Numbered from the stretch's first letter, positions 1-9,120 are shown. The stretch is 64,000 nucleotides of DNA from Bacteroides cellulosilyticus (GCF_020091405.1 NZ_CP081903.1:2542501-2606500); one strand, 5' to 3'. The notes: generated by a model not told the origin, from the sequence alone. A program made the numbers and translations.

Positions 1-244
1 TATGTGGACCACGGATGCCGAACTTGGAAGCAAACCTATCTCTGAAAGATATTCTTTTAATCCTTATCGTTTTCGTAGAGCTATTGAAACAGCGTCTGTA
101 ATGAGAGGCTTTTTGATGATTTCTTCTCACCACAACTTGTTGGTACACGACCAATCCAAATTGTATTATTCAGATAAAGACCCGCATTACACATCCTTCA
201 GTAGTGAATACTACATCTATACTTTGCGGCGGATTGTGATTTAA
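1..244 (+). CDS. 3' end of an unidentified host gene (partial)
   Basis: Open frame entering from the left edge and stopping at 242-244; the ATG at position 2 is probably internal, so only about the last 80 residues are visible. They are rich in Tyr, Ser and Arg and end in YTLRRIVI. I do not recognise the family. It is followed by 203 bp without a gene before exbB and is on the same strand, so it may be the gene upstream of the ton operon rather than part of it. Confidence 0.5.
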   Translation, partial: MWTTDAELGSKPISERYSFNPYRFRRAIETASVMRGFLMISSHHNLLVHDQSKLYYSDKDPHYTSFSSEYYIYTLRRIVI

Positions 245-447
245 ACTTCCTTTTTATTTAGTTTTCCCTTTTTTCCCTTTACTTCTTTCCCTAAATATGG
301 CTGAAAGCAGGTGACCTTTTACAACCCTATGTCTTGGGGTAGGTTATACGGGCGTTAGCGGCATGTCTATGCTGTGAAGGGGAGAACTGTATCCATGCGC
401 TTAATTTTAAAAATCAATTTAATACAAACCCATTTAATTTTTTCATC
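245..447. other. Intergenic leader ahead of the ton operon
   Basis: No open frame. The stretch is T-rich at its left end and contains GC-rich segments around 330-400 that could fold. I see no convincing TTTG/TAnnTTTG promoter here, although the ton operon promoter should lie in this interval or upstream. Confidence 0.4.
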
Positions 448-1260
448 ATGGAAACTATTCAAAAGAAATCCGCCTCTTTTAAAGGCATCAAGTCCGCCGG
501 TTGGGTAATCGTAATTTGCTTTATCGTTGCCGTGCTTATTTTTCACTTTGTGTTGGGAAACCCCTCTAACTTCATGAACAATGACCCGAACAACCATCCG
601 CTGCCAGGGAACTTCCTCGGTACTATCTACAAAGGTGGATTCATCGTTCCGGTTATTCAGACTCTCTTGCTGACCGTTATTGCACTGAGTATTGAACGCT
701 ACATCGCTATTGGTGCTGCTTTCGGTAAAGGTTCATTGGCTAAATTCGTTGCTAACATCAAAGCTGCTTTGGCTGCCGGTGATATGAAGAAGGCTCAGGA
801 ACTTTGTGACAATCAACGTGGCTCTGTAGCCAATGTAGTAAATGCTACTCTGAAGAAGTATGCTGAAATGGAGAATGATACGACTCTTGCTAAAGACCAG
901 AAGTTACTTGCCATCCAGAAAGAGTTGGAAGAAGCTACCGCATTGGAACTGCCGATGATGGAACAGAACCTGCCTATTATCGGTACTATCACTACTCTGG
1001 GTACATTGATGGGATTGCTCGGTACGGTTATCGGTATGATCCGTTCGTTTGCCGCTCTGGCTGCCGGAGGTTCTGCTGACTCTATGGCATTGTCACAAGG
1101 TATTTCCGAGGCTTTGATTAATACTGCCTTCGGTATCTTAACCGGTGCATTGGCCGTTATCTCCTATAACTATTATACCAATAAGATTGATAAGTTAACT
1201 TACAGCCTTGACGAGGTTGGTTTCTCTATCGTGCAGACATTTGCAGCTACGCATAAATAA
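448..1260 (+). CDS. exbB: ExbB/TolQ/MotA-family proton channel protein
   Basis: 270 residues. Inner-membrane proton channel subunit that with ExbD and TonB uses the proton-motive force to energise outer-membrane TonB-dependent receptors. Hydrophobic segments lie near residues 14-35, 62-85, 175-200 and 222-243; the conserved core of the family is visible as PIIGTITTLGTLMGLLGTV followed by the polar SEALINTAFG segment. It is first of a tight same-strand series with two ExbD proteins and TonB (gaps of 15 to 31 bp), which fixes its role. The N-terminal first membrane segment is longer than in enterobacterial ExbB, as is usual in Bacteroidota. Confidence 0.93.
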   Translation: METIQKKSASFKGIKSAGWVIVICFIVAVLIFHFVLGNPSNFMNNDPNNHPLPGNFLGTIYKGGFIVPVIQTLLLTVIALSIERYIAIGAAFGKGSLAKFVANIKAALAAGDMKKAQELCDNQRGSVANVVNATLKKYAEMENDTTLAKDQKLLAIQKELEEATALELPMMEQNLPIIGTITTLGTLMGLLGTVIGMIRSFAALAAGGSADSMALSQGISEALINTAFGILTGALAVISYNYYTNKIDKLTYSLDEVGFSIVQTFAATHK

Positions 1261-1291
1261 ATCGGTCGAACCCTTTTAAAATACTACAATT

Positions 1292-1897
1292 ATGGGTAGA
1301 GCGAAAATAAAAAAGAAAAGTACGTTCATCGACATGACCGCGATGAGTGACGTGACTGTATTGCTGCTGACATTCTTCATGTTGACGTCTACGTTCGTGA
1401 AGAAAGAGCCGGTACAGGTTACCACTCCGGGGTCCGTATCCGAGATTAAGATCCCGGAAACGAATATCCTACAAATATTGGTCGATCCGGAGGGAAAAGT
1501 ATTTATGAGTCTGGACAAACAGTCTGACTTGAAAGATGTGCTGGAAGCAATGGGGCAAGAATATGGAGTGACTTTCACTCCGGAGGAAACTAAAAAATTC
1601 TCATTGGTATCTACTTTCGGGGTACCGATGAAGAGTATGAAGAAGTACCTTGATTTGCCGCAGGATCAGCAAGACGCTGTGTTAAAGAATGAGGGGATAC
1701 CTACCGACAGTATCGATAATCAGTTCAAAGCCTGGGTACGCAATGCCCGTGCCGCGAACAAAGATTTACGTATCGCCATCAAGGCGGATGCCAATACTCC
1801 TTATTCCGTAATCAAGAATGTGATGAACTCACTTCAGGACCTCAGAGAGAACCGGTATAACCTGATTACTTCTCTGAAGACTACTTCTGAAGACTAA
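1292..1897 (+). CDS. exbD: ExbD biopolymer transport protein (first copy)
   Basis: 201 residues. Single-span inner-membrane partner of ExbB. The basic N-terminus (KIKKK) is followed by a transmembrane helix near 18-37 carrying the conserved acidic residue Asp20 (MSDVTVLLLTFF), which takes part in proton movement in this family; the rest is periplasmic. 31 bp after exbB and 15 bp before a second exbD. Two ExbD paralogues side by side are common in Bacteroidota, which often build ExbB/ExbD/ExbD systems. Confidence 0.93.
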   Translation: MGRAKIKKKSTFIDMTAMSDVTVLLLTFFMLTSTFVKKEPVQVTTPGSVSEIKIPETNILQILVDPEGKVFMSLDKQSDLKDVLEAMGQEYGVTFTPEETKKFSLVSTFGVPMKSMKKYLDLPQDQQDAVLKNEGIPTDSIDNQFKAWVRNARAANKDLRIAIKADANTPYSVIKNVMNSLQDLRENRYNLITSLKTTSED

Positions 1898-1912
1898 CAG
1901 AAAGGAAATATT

Positions 1913-2566
1913 ATGGCTGAAATACAAGAAAGCGGCAATAAGAATAAAGGCGGAAAAAATAAGCAGAAGAAAATGACCGTCAGGGTGGACTTTACACCGA
2001 TGGTGGACATGAATATGTTGCTGATTACCTTCTTTATGCTTTGTACTTCACTGAGCAAACCTCAGACAATGGAGATAAGCATGCCGAGCAATGACAAGAA
2101 TGTTACCGAAGAGCAGCAGTCCAAAGTGAAGGCTTCACAGGCTATCACATTGCTGTTGGGAGGTGACGATAAATTGTATTATTACGATGGAGAGCCCAAC
2201 TATAAGGATTATAGTTCGCTGAAGGAAACAACCTATAAGGCGGATGGTCTGAGAGCAATGCTTTTGCAACGTAATAGAGCTGCTGTAAATGAAGTGAACG
2301 AACTGAAACAGCAGAAACTGAATCTTAAGATATCAGAAGAAGAGTTTACGAAGAAAGTGGGGGAAATTAAGAGTGGAAAGGATACCCCGACCGTGATTAT
2401 CAAAGCCACCGATGACGCTTCGTACAAGAATCTGATTGATGCACTCGATGAAATGCAGATATGTAATATAGGTAAGTATGTGATTACGGACATCGCTGAA
2501 GCCGACCAGTTCCTGATAAAGAACTACGATAGCAAAGGTGAATTGTCGCAGAACATTGCCGAATAA
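1913..2566 (+). CDS. exbD: ExbD biopolymer transport protein (second copy)
   Basis: 217 residues. Basic cytoplasmic tail (GGKNKQKK), one membrane helix near residues 28-48 with the family aspartate Asp32 in PMVDMNMLLITFF, then a periplasmic domain. It differs substantially from the preceding ExbD, so the pair is an old duplication, not a recent one. The operon position between the first exbD and tonB supports a role in the same energising complex. Confidence 0.93.
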   Translation: MAEIQESGNKNKGGKNKQKKMTVRVDFTPMVDMNMLLITFFMLCTSLSKPQTMEISMPSNDKNVTEEQQSKVKASQAITLLLGGDDKLYYYDGEPNYKDYSSLKETTYKADGLRAMLLQRNRAAVNEVNELKQQKLNLKISEEEFTKKVGEIKSGKDTPTVIIKATDDASYKNLIDALDEMQICNIGKYVITDIAEADQFLIKNYDSKGELSQNIAE

Positions 2567-2592
2567 TGTGTAACACCTAAAAAAGTAAGAAT

Positions 2593-3408
2593 ATGGCTAA
2601 AGTAGATTTAAGTTCTTCGGAATGGTGTGACCTGATATTCAGTGGCAAGAATAAGGCATACGGTGCCTATCAGTTAAGAGAGAAATCTCCGAAGCGTCAT
2701 AATATCGCTGTGATACTGGTGATTGTCATCGCATTGATAGGGTTTAGTATCCCTACTTTGATAAAGATGGCTACGCCGAAGCAGAAGGAAGTGATGACCG
2801 AGGTGACTACCTTGTCTCAATTGGAAGAACCGGAAATTAAGCAGGAAGAAATGAAAAGAGTGGAGCCCGTTGCTCCCCCGCCTCCTGCACTGAAGAGCTC
2901 TATCAAATTCACGGCTCCCGTCATCAAGAAGGACGAGGAAGTGAGAGATGAGGATGAAATAAAGAGCCAGCATGAACTGGCGGAAACGAAGGTGACTATT
3001 TCTATCGCTGACGTGAAAGGTAACGACGAAGAGCATGGTAAGGATATTGCCGACCTGAAACAAGTGGTTACCCAAGCTGAACCGGAACCTGAAAAGGTTT
3101 TCGATATGGTAGAACAGATGCCTCAGTTCCCTGGTGGGCAGGCTGAGATGATGCAGTTCATCAGCAAGAATATGAAGTATCCGACTATTGCCCAGGAAAA
3201 CGGAACGCAGGGACGTGTGACTTGCCAGTTTGTAGTAGGTGCGGATGGTCGTGTGCGTGATGTGAATGTGCTGAGAGGTGTAGACCCTTACTTGGACAAA
3301 GAAGCTGTCCGTGTGATTATGTCCATGCCTAAGTGGATTCCCGGTAAACAGAATGGTAAAGCTGTATCGGTGAAGTATACAATTCCGGTAGTGTTTAGGT
3401 TACAATAA
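2593..3408 (+). CDS. tonB: TonB energy-transducing protein
   Basis: 271 residues. Cytoplasmic N-terminus, one transmembrane helix near residues 38-58, a proline-rich and charged periplasmic spacer (VAPPPPALK near 90), and a C-terminal TonB domain from about 180 with the recognisable YP...QGRVTCQFVV, VLRGVDPYLDKEAVRV and W.PGKQNGK.V segments. The N-terminal motif FSGKNKAYGAYQLR is typical of Bacteroidota TonB proteins. It carries force from ExbB/ExbD to outer-membrane receptors such as the one at the right edge of this window. Confidence 0.95.
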   Translation: MAKVDLSSSEWCDLIFSGKNKAYGAYQLREKSPKRHNIAVILVIVIALIGFSIPTLIKMATPKQKEVMTEVTTLSQLEEPEIKQEEMKRVEPVAPPPPALKSSIKFTAPVIKKDEEVRDEDEIKSQHELAETKVTISIADVKGNDEEHGKDIADLKQVVTQAEPEPEKVFDMVEQMPQFPGGQAEMMQFISKNMKYPTIAQENGTQGRVTCQFVVGADGRVRDVNVLRGVDPYLDKEAVRVIMSMPKWIPGKQNGKAVSVKYTIPVVFRLQ

Positions 3409-3421
3409 TAATGTGTGTGTC

Positions 3422-4372
3422 ATGAAAACGGTGAAACAACTTCAACTTTTGAGTTTGGCAGTGATGCTGCTTGCAGTGTCTGCCTGCCAAAGTAAGCCTA
3501 AGGATGGGCTGACGGATACGTACACTTCGGGTGTGATAGCAATTGCTGCGGACGAAAGTTTCCAGCCTATCGTACAGGAAGAGGTGGATGTATTTGAAGG
3601 ACTGTTTCCTCTGGCAGGAATTGTGCCCCGTTATGTGACGGAAGTGGAAGCCGTCAATCTATTGCTCAAGGACAGTCTGCGGTTGGCTATAACCAGTCGC
3701 AGGCTGACACCGGAGGAGGTGAACTCTTTCAATAGCCGGAAGTTCTTCCCGCAGGAGATAAAGATTGCTACGGATGGGCTAGCGTTGATTACGAACAGGG
3801 AGAATCCTGATACGTTGATCACCGTGAACGAAATTCGCAGCATCCTGACGGGAAAGGTTACACAATGGAAGGAGATTTATCCGGCATCCCGGCTGAAGGA
3901 TATCTGCCTGGTATTTGATAACAAAAACTCCAGTACCGTGCGTTTTGCGGTAGATTCCATTTGTAAGGGTGCTCCGTTATCGGACCAGGTGAAAGCATTG
4001 AAAACCAACAGAGAGGTCATCGACTTTGTGTCAAAGACTCCTGATGCTATCGGTATTATCGGCGTGAATTGGCTGAGCGACCGTAATGACAGCACAGGGC
4101 TCTCCTTCAGCAAAGAAGTACGTGTGATGTCCGTCAGCGCTGCCGACAAGGCGACGCCGGAAAACAGTTTCAAACCCTATCAGGCATATTTGTTTTACGG
4201 TGATTATCCGTTGGCACGCAGCATCTATGCCCTGTTAAACGATCCGCGGAGCGCGCTTCCGTGGGGATTTGCCTCCTTCCTCGCTTCCGACCGGGGACAG
4301 CGGATTATTTTAAAGTCGGGATTAGTACCCGCTACCCAACAGGTACGGGTGGTGAATATAAAAGATAAATAA
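3422..4372 (+). CDS. PstS-like phosphate/anion-binding lipoprotein
   Basis: 316 residues from the ATG at 3422; an upstream in-frame ATG at 3413 would prepend MCV and spoil the signal peptide. A lipobox ends at Cys22 (LLAVSAC). The body resembles periplasmic PstS-type binding proteins: SGVIAIAADESF near the start, LTPEEVNSFN, ILTGKVTQWKEIYP and SSTVRFAVD segments. It sits 13 bp after tonB, an arrangement frequently seen in Bacteroides ton operons, where its ligand is not established; phosphate is only an inference from the fold. Confidence 0.8.
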   Translation: MKTVKQLQLLSLAVMLLAVSACQSKPKDGLTDTYTSGVIAIAADESFQPIVQEEVDVFEGLFPLAGIVPRYVTEVEAVNLLLKDSLRLAITSRRLTPEEVNSFNSRKFFPQEIKIATDGLALITNRENPDTLITVNEIRSILTGKVTQWKEIYPASRLKDICLVFDNKNSSTVRFAVDSICKGAPLSDQVKALKTNREVIDFVSKTPDAIGIIGVNWLSDRNDSTGLSFSKEVRVMSVSAADKATPENSFKPYQAYLFYGDYPLARSIYALLNDPRSALPWGFASFLASDRGQRIILKSGLVPATQQVRVVNIKDK

Positions 4373-4377
4373 CTAAA

Positions 4378-5823
4378 ATGAGTGCTATTATGAAAACGAT
4401 GTTAGTTCTTAGTATGGGAGCGTTGCTGTTGGCCGGCACACTTTCCGCACAAACGCCTGTACCCGAATGGCAGGCTGGGGTAGATAAAGTAAAAACCTTG
4501 ATTCAGTCCAATCCCGCACAAGCTTCCGAGGAGGCTGGGGAGTTGCTGAAAGGGAAGAATAAAAAGAATGTGGATCTTGTGACTTCCGTAGCCCATGTTT
4601 ATCTGGACGCCGGAAAGATCACCGAAGCTCAGGAATATCTGGCTATGGCAAAGAAAGCCAATAACAAGGATCCCAAGGTGTCTGTATTGGAGGGGGATAT
4701 TGCCCTTGCACAAAAGAATATTGGACAAGCTTGCCAACTTTATGAGCAAGCCATCTATTTTGATCCGAATTGCAAGGAAGCCTACCTGAAGTATGCGCAG
4801 GCTTATAAGTCTGCCAGTCCTACACAGGCCATTGAAAAGTTGGAGCAGCTCAAAGCTGTAGATCCGAACTGTCTGGAAGCTGACAGGGAACTGGCTGAGG
4901 TATATTATTCCGGCAACCGTTTTGGCAAAGCTGCCGAGATGTATGCGAAATTCATCGACACGCCTCTTGCTACGGAAGATGATATGCTGAAATATGCTTT
5001 TGCCCTGTTCCTGAATCATGATTTTGAGAAATCATTGCAGGTTGCACAGAAGGGGTTGCAGAAGAATGCACGCCACGCTGCCTTCAACCGCCTTGTCATG
5101 TATAACAATACGGACCTGAAACGCTATGAAGATGCCGAGAAGGCTGCTGATGCTTTTTTCAATGCTTCGGACCGTGCAGACTATTCTTATTTGGATTACC
5201 GCTATTATGGCGCTTTACTGAGTGCATTGAAGAAATATGATAAAGCTATTATAGAATATGGCAAAGCATTGGATAAGGATAATACACAAGTGGACTTGTG
5301 GCGTGAAATATCCGATGCCCATGAAATGAACAATAATTATGCAGAGGCTATTGCGGCTTACCGCAAATATTACGATGCATTAGCTAAAGACAAGAAGACT
5401 CCTGAAACATTATTCCAGTTAGGACGTCTTTATTACGGACAGGGCACATCTTCGGATTCGCTCGCCGTGCAGCCTGCCGACCGTAAACTGGCGTTGCAGT
5501 CTGCTGACTCTGTGTTCGCACTTGTTTCCGAACAAGCTCCTGACAGTTATCTGGGAGAAATGTGGCGTGCCCGAACCCATTCTGCTATGGACCCCGAAAC
5601 TACTGACGGGTTGGCGAAACCTTATTATGAAAAGGTAATGGACATGCTGCTGAGTAAAAACGAACCGAAGTATAACTCTGCGTTGATAGAGTGCTACAGT
5701 TATCTGGGCTACTACTATCTGTTGAAGAGCGACTATCCTGCTTCGAAAGAGTTCTGGAATAAAATTCTGGCTATAGACCCCGCCAATGCTACTGCCAAAA
5801 AGGCGTTGGAAGGCATCAAATAG
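4378..5823 (+). CDS. Exported tetratricopeptide-repeat protein
   Basis: Up to 481 residues; the ATG at 4390 gives a cleaner signal peptide (MKTMLVLSMGALLLAGTLSAQ) and may be the real start. The mature part is a string of helical pairs with TPR signatures such as A.EYLAMAKKANNKDP, A..YEQAIYFDPNCKEAYLKYA and A..YGKALDKDNTQVDLW. It ends the ton operon, 5 bp after the PstS-like gene, and is followed by a terminator. Probably a periplasmic scaffold; its partner is unknown. Confidence 0.85.
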   Translation: MSAIMKTMLVLSMGALLLAGTLSAQTPVPEWQAGVDKVKTLIQSNPAQASEEAGELLKGKNKKNVDLVTSVAHVYLDAGKITEAQEYLAMAKKANNKDPKVSVLEGDIALAQKNIGQACQLYEQAIYFDPNCKEAYLKYAQAYKSASPTQAIEKLEQLKAVDPNCLEADRELAEVYYSGNRFGKAAEMYAKFIDTPLATEDDMLKYAFALFLNHDFEKSLQVAQKGLQKNARHAAFNRLVMYNNTDLKRYEDAEKAADAFFNASDRADYSYLDYRYYGALLSALKKYDKAIIEYGKALDKDNTQVDLWREISDAHEMNNNYAEAIAAYRKYYDALAKDKKTPETLFQLGRLYYGQGTSSDSLAVQPADRKLALQSADSVFALVSEQAPDSYLGEMWRARTHSAMDPETTDGLAKPYYEKVMDMLLSKNEPKYNSALIECYSYLGYYYLLKSDYPASKEFWNKILAIDPANATAKKALEGIK

Positions 5824-5850
5824 CAACAATTTTAGTTGTTTGTCGTGTCG

Positions 5851-5889
5851 GGAGGAGTGGAGAGTGATTCTTAGCTCCTCCTTTTTTTA
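5851..5889 (+). terminator. Rho-independent terminator of the ton operon
   Basis: GGAGGAG at 5851-5857 pairs with CTCCTCC at 5875-5881, followed by a run of seven T. It lies 28 bp after the TPR gene stop. Confidence 0.8.
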
Positions 5890-5908
5890 TGTTTTTTTCT
5901 GTAAACGC

Positions 5909-5938
5909 TTGGATTATTAAAAAGATTATCTACCTTTG
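5909..5938 (+). promoter_or_regulatory. Bacteroides-type promoter of the ABC/GntR operon
   Basis: TTG at 5909-5911, 19 nt spacer, TACCTTTG at 5931-5938, matching the primary-sigma consensus of Bacteroides. Transcription should begin near 5944, inside the palindrome at 5941-5962. Confidence 0.75.
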
Positions 5939-5940
5939 CG

Positions 5941-5962
5941 GTGTACTAATAAACTAATACAC
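5941..5962. promoter_or_regulatory. Candidate operator of the YtrA-type regulator
   Basis: Imperfect palindrome with outer half-sites GTGTA and TACAC and an AT-rich centre, directly after the -7 element so that a bound protein would cover the start point. The operon's third gene is a GntR/YtrA-type repressor, the natural candidate to bind here. A second exact palindrome GGTATC-A-GATACC follows at 5981-5993 in the leader. Confidence 0.5.
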
Positions 5963-6052
5963 TAATATTGGGGTTAACAAGGTATCAGATACCAGTTGAC
6001 AAGGCCTTCTCCTTGTATCTTGTTTCCTTGCCACCTATAAAAACATATAAGT

Positions 6053-6907
6053 ATGCTACAGGTAGAAAACATTTCGTTCAGTTATCGTCGGGGTAAAAAA
6101 GAAGTCCTGCACGATTTTTCGCTCTCGTTAGAGAAGGGTAGGGTATACGGGTTACTGGGAAAGAACGGTGCCGGCAAATCTACACTGCTTTATCTGATGA
6201 GCGGTTTGCTTACTCCCAAGAGTGGGAAAATAATGTACCATGATACCGATGTACGCCGTCGGTTGCCTATCACACTACAGGACATGTTCCTGGTTCCCGA
6301 AGAATTTGAATTACCTCCTATATCTTTAGTCAGCTACGTGGAGTTGAACAGCCAGTTCTATCCCCGTTTCAGTAAGGAGGACATGGTGAAATACCTGCAT
6401 TACTTCGAAATGGAGCAGGATATTGATCTGGGAGCCTTGTCTATGGGGCAGAAGAAGAAAGTCTTTATGAGCTTTGCATTGGCTACCCACACCTCACTGC
6501 TGATTATGGACGAACCGACCAATGGTCTTGATATTCCGGGTAAGAGCCAGTTCCGTAAATTTATAGCTTCGGGCATGTCGGACGACAGAACCATTATTAT
6601 CTCTACCCACCAGGTGCGGGATATTGATAAGATACTGGATCATGTGGTGATTATGGATAACAGTCATGTGTTGCTCGACGCATCCACTGCCAACATCTGT
6701 AGTAAGTTTCTTTTCGTTGAAAGCGATGACCGCGAATTGGCAGAAGCAGCAATATACACGCTTCCTTCCATACAGGGTAATTTCCTGATGTTGCCGAATA
6801 CGGATGATGAAGAGTCGGAGATCAATCTTGAATTGTTGTTCGGTGCTGCGCTTACGGACCCTGAGAAAATAAAAGGAATGTTTCACCCTAAACAGAATGA
6901 ACAATGA
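6053..6907 (+). CDS. ABC transporter ATP-binding protein
   Basis: 284 residues. Walker A GKNGAGKST near residues 36-44, Q-loop region TLQDMFLVPEE, a slightly divergent signature LSMGQKKKV, Walker B LLIMDEPTNGLD and the switch histidine in STHQVRD. About 70 residues follow the ATPase core, a C-terminal extension of unknown role. It overlaps the membrane-protein gene by 4 bp (ATGA), so the two are translationally coupled and probably form one exporter. The operon resembles YtrA-controlled ABC systems that respond to envelope stress, but the substrate is not visible from sequence. Confidence 0.9.
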   Translation: MLQVENISFSYRRGKKEVLHDFSLSLEKGRVYGLLGKNGAGKSTLLYLMSGLLTPKSGKIMYHDTDVRRRLPITLQDMFLVPEEFELPPISLVSYVELNSQFYPRFSKEDMVKYLHYFEMEQDIDLGALSMGQKKKVFMSFALATHTSLLIMDEPTNGLDIPGKSQFRKFIASGMSDDRTIIISTHQVRDIDKILDHVVIMDNSHVLLDASTANICSKFLFVESDDRELAEAAIYTLPSIQGNFLMLPNTDDEESEINLELLFGAALTDPEKIKGMFHPKQNEQ

Positions 6908-7740
6908 TACGCGATACCTTTTTTAGTGCACCCCGTTTTGTGAACTTATGTCGCAAAGAAATGGTGGAGAGTTGGAAGGCAAATTTGCTCCGCTTCGTAA
7001 TGATGTACGGTATAATGGCGATTGCTTTCGTATGGAACGGATATTTTCAATATAATTATCCGGAAGGTCTGATTAATAGAGGGATAACTCAGGATCCTAT
7101 CTGGAATTTCGAGTTAGGAGCTTTCGTCTGGGCACTTGTTATTATGGGGCTTTTGAGTGCTTCGTTTATAATGGAGCGCATGAAGACTAAAACGAGTCGG
7201 ATAGCTATGTTGATGATTCCTGCCACAATGTTCGAAAAGTTTTTCTCACGTTGGCTGGTATTTACCTTCGGTTTCCTTATCGTATTTCTAATAGCTTTCA
7301 AACTGGCGGACTGGACACGTGTAACAGTTTATATGATTAGTTATCCCGAGTTGAAAGGCATTATTGCTTCTACTCCGCTTTCCCATCTGGTAGGAAAAGA
7401 ACAATTCTGGACGGTTTTTGATGATTGCAATTATTTCATGTTGGGAGTAAGTGCTTATTTCTTTGCACAGTCCCTGTTTGTTTTGGGTAGCTCCATTTGG
7501 CCAAAGAATTCATTTGTGAAGACTTTTTCAGCTATTGTTGTGATTGCTATAGTTTATATAGCGATAGGCTCAGTATTAGCGAAAATGCTATTTGAAGGTC
7601 GCGGTGGTGGAGTAAATCAGACCGTATCGGATGAAACGATGACACTCTCATCTACGGTAATCTTTTTCGCAATGGCCGTCTTTAACTGGGTAGTTGCTTA
7701 TTTCCGTTTCAAAGAGTCTGAAATCATTAACCGCTGGTAA
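6904..7740 (+). CDS. ABC transporter membrane protein
   Basis: 278 residues with about six hydrophobic segments (near 30-48, 75-96, 115-135, 175-198, 204-228 and 250-268). No motif names its substrate. Its start overlaps the ATPase stop by 4 bp, and the GntR gene follows after 2 bp. Best read as the permease half of the same transporter. Confidence 0.8.
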   Translation: MIRDTFFSAPRFVNLCRKEMVESWKANLLRFVMMYGIMAIAFVWNGYFQYNYPEGLINRGITQDPIWNFELGAFVWALVIMGLLSASFIMERMKTKTSRIAMLMIPATMFEKFFSRWLVFTFGFLIVFLIAFKLADWTRVTVYMISYPELKGIIASTPLSHLVGKEQFWTVFDDCNYFMLGVSAYFFAQSLFVLGSSIWPKNSFVKTFSAIVVIAIVYIAIGSVLAKMLFEGRGGGVNQTVSDETMTLSSTVIFFAMAVFNWVVAYFRFKESEIINRW

Positions 7741-7742
7741 GT

Positions 7743-8111
7743 ATGAATTTTAAAGAAAGTAAAGCCATCTATCTTCAAATAGCAGATCGCATTTGTGACG
7801 AGGTACTTCTCGGGCAATATCGGGAAGAGGAACGCATACCATCCGTCAGAGAATATGCAGCTGTGGTAGAGGTGAACGCCAATACAGTGATGCGTTCATA
7901 CGATTATCTGCAATCGCAGGAAGTTATCTATAACAAACGTGGTATCGGTTATTTTGTCGCTTCCGGTGCTCGCGCGTTAATCCTTTCATTGCGTAAAGAG
8001 TATTTTCTCAAAGAAGAAGTTGATTATTTCTTCAAGCAGATGTATACCCTCGGTATTTCGGCGGAGGACATGTCTGCTATGTACAGAGAATTTAGTAAGA
8101 AACAAAAATAA
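7743..8111 (+). CDS. GntR-family regulator, YtrA subfamily
   Basis: 122 residues, the usual size of the YtrA subfamily, which has a winged-helix DNA-binding domain and only a short dimerisation tail. The N-terminal domain shows KAIYLQIADRICDEVLLGQY, RIPSVREYAAVVEVNANTVMRSYDYLQ and a wing GIGYFVA. Members usually repress the ABC operon they sit in; the palindrome at 5941-5962 is the obvious target. Confidence 0.9.
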   Translation: MNFKESKAIYLQIADRICDEVLLGQYREEERIPSVREYAAVVEVNANTVMRSYDYLQSQEVIYNKRGIGYFVASGARALILSLRKEYFLKEEVDYFFKQMYTLGISAEDMSAMYREFSKKQK

Positions 8112-8122
8112 AGAAGAAGATT

Positions 8123-8947
8123 ATGAAACGAACAACTTATATAATATTTGGAATGTTGCTTACCGGATTGGTTGTGGTGTGCGCTGGCATATTCTACGCC
8201 TCTATGCAAGTTACAGGTTGGGATAATATTTTCCTGGATATTAAAGGAGAAAAGAAGGCGGTTCAACTGCCGGAATGCAAAGTTATACAGATGGTGGCGG
8301 TTAGAAATATCATCACTACCGGCGAGGGCGAAGAGAAGGGAATAAGAATGCCGGCATTTGGAGGGCTTCCTTTGAAAATTACTCCTGCCGAAGCTGGACG
8401 GGGAACTTTCACTTATGCTTCCGGTATGGATGAATTCATGACGATGAACTCAGTTGGAGATACATTACGTATCGTATTTGATTTTCCTAATGATAAGCTT
8501 GAAAAGAAATATCAGGATCTGTATTGGCTTAATTTGCGCTCCGAAGAGATGACTATAGCTCTGCCGGATCATGTTCAGTTCTTACAGACCAGTCTTGAAG
8601 CTCAAAAAATGACTGTTGAAGGGTTAACCCGCGATTCATTGTCTTTGATGGTGCAAGATTATGCTACCATAAATGACTGTAATTTTAGAGCTCTAACAGT
8701 CCAGAATGGTGCGTGGTTGTTTAATACTGGCAAAGCGGATAATTTGTATCTTCATCTGAACGGGATACGGAGTTGGAATGTGAATGCAAGTTCTTTCCAT
8801 GTTGATACGGAATATCTATATGCTCATGGTTATCAAAAATGTACTTTGGAAAATGGCGAATGTCGCCAGGTAGTTTGGATGCCTCAATCTAAAGACGCTT
8901 CATTGGATATAAAGTTGAAAGAAGCTGCAACAGTAGTTGTGAAATAA
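8123..8947 (+). CDS. Membrane-anchored protein, DUF2807-like
   Basis: 274 residues: an N-terminal membrane anchor or uncleaved signal (residues 5-27) and an extracytoplasmic part with short repeating beta-strand patterns (LRSEEMTIALPD, MTVEGLTRDSLSLMVQDYATI, LTVQNGAWLFNTGKADNLYLHLNG) that recall the DUF2807 beta-helix adhesin-like fold. Last gene of the GntR operon, 11 bp after the regulator. The family assignment is a resemblance only. Confidence 0.7.
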   Translation: MKRTTYIIFGMLLTGLVVVCAGIFYASMQVTGWDNIFLDIKGEKKAVQLPECKVIQMVAVRNIITTGEGEEKGIRMPAFGGLPLKITPAEAGRGTFTYASGMDEFMTMNSVGDTLRIVFDFPNDKLEKKYQDLYWLNLRSEEMTIALPDHVQFLQTSLEAQKMTVEGLTRDSLSLMVQDYATINDCNFRALTVQNGAWLFNTGKADNLYLHLNGIRSWNVNASSFHVDTEYLYAHGYQKCTLENGECRQVVWMPQSKDASLDIKLKEAATVVVK

Positions 8948-8969
8948 CAATAGGTATTGTCAGGATACG

Positions 8970-8999
8970 AAAAAAGACCGTTGAAAAACGGTCTTTTTT
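8970..8999. terminator. Bidirectional terminator next to the left attachment site
   Basis: 13-bp perfect stem (AAAAAAGACCGTT with AACGGTCTTTTTT), loop GAAA, with A and T runs on opposite sides so it can end transcription from both strands. Before integration it would also have followed the tRNA gene. Confidence 0.85.
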
Positions 9000-9002
9000 A
9001 TT

Positions 9003-9020
9003 TAGTTGCGGAGATCCGAC
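9003..9020. repeat. Left attachment core (attL)
   Basis: TAGTTGCGGAGATCCGAC, identical to 53943-53960. It carries the last 15 bases of the tRNA gene but is separated from the rest of the tRNA, so this is the displaced chromosomal copy. Confidence 0.9.
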
Positions 9021-9103
9021 CTTATATGTAAACTTACATTATTCGGCATATCTGAATATCAATCTAATACGCTTTCTGATTCAGTTGTTTTTATAGGGTA
9101 TTT

Positions 9104-9120
9104 GTCCGAAATCTGTCCGA
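9104..9120. promoter_or_regulatory. Candidate integrase arm sites, left end
   Basis: Two GTCCGA copies starting 11 bp apart (9104 and 9115). The same pair with the same spacing and orientation occurs at 53871 and 53882 inside the right end, which is what arm-type binding sites of a lambda-like integrase would look like. Confidence 0.5.
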
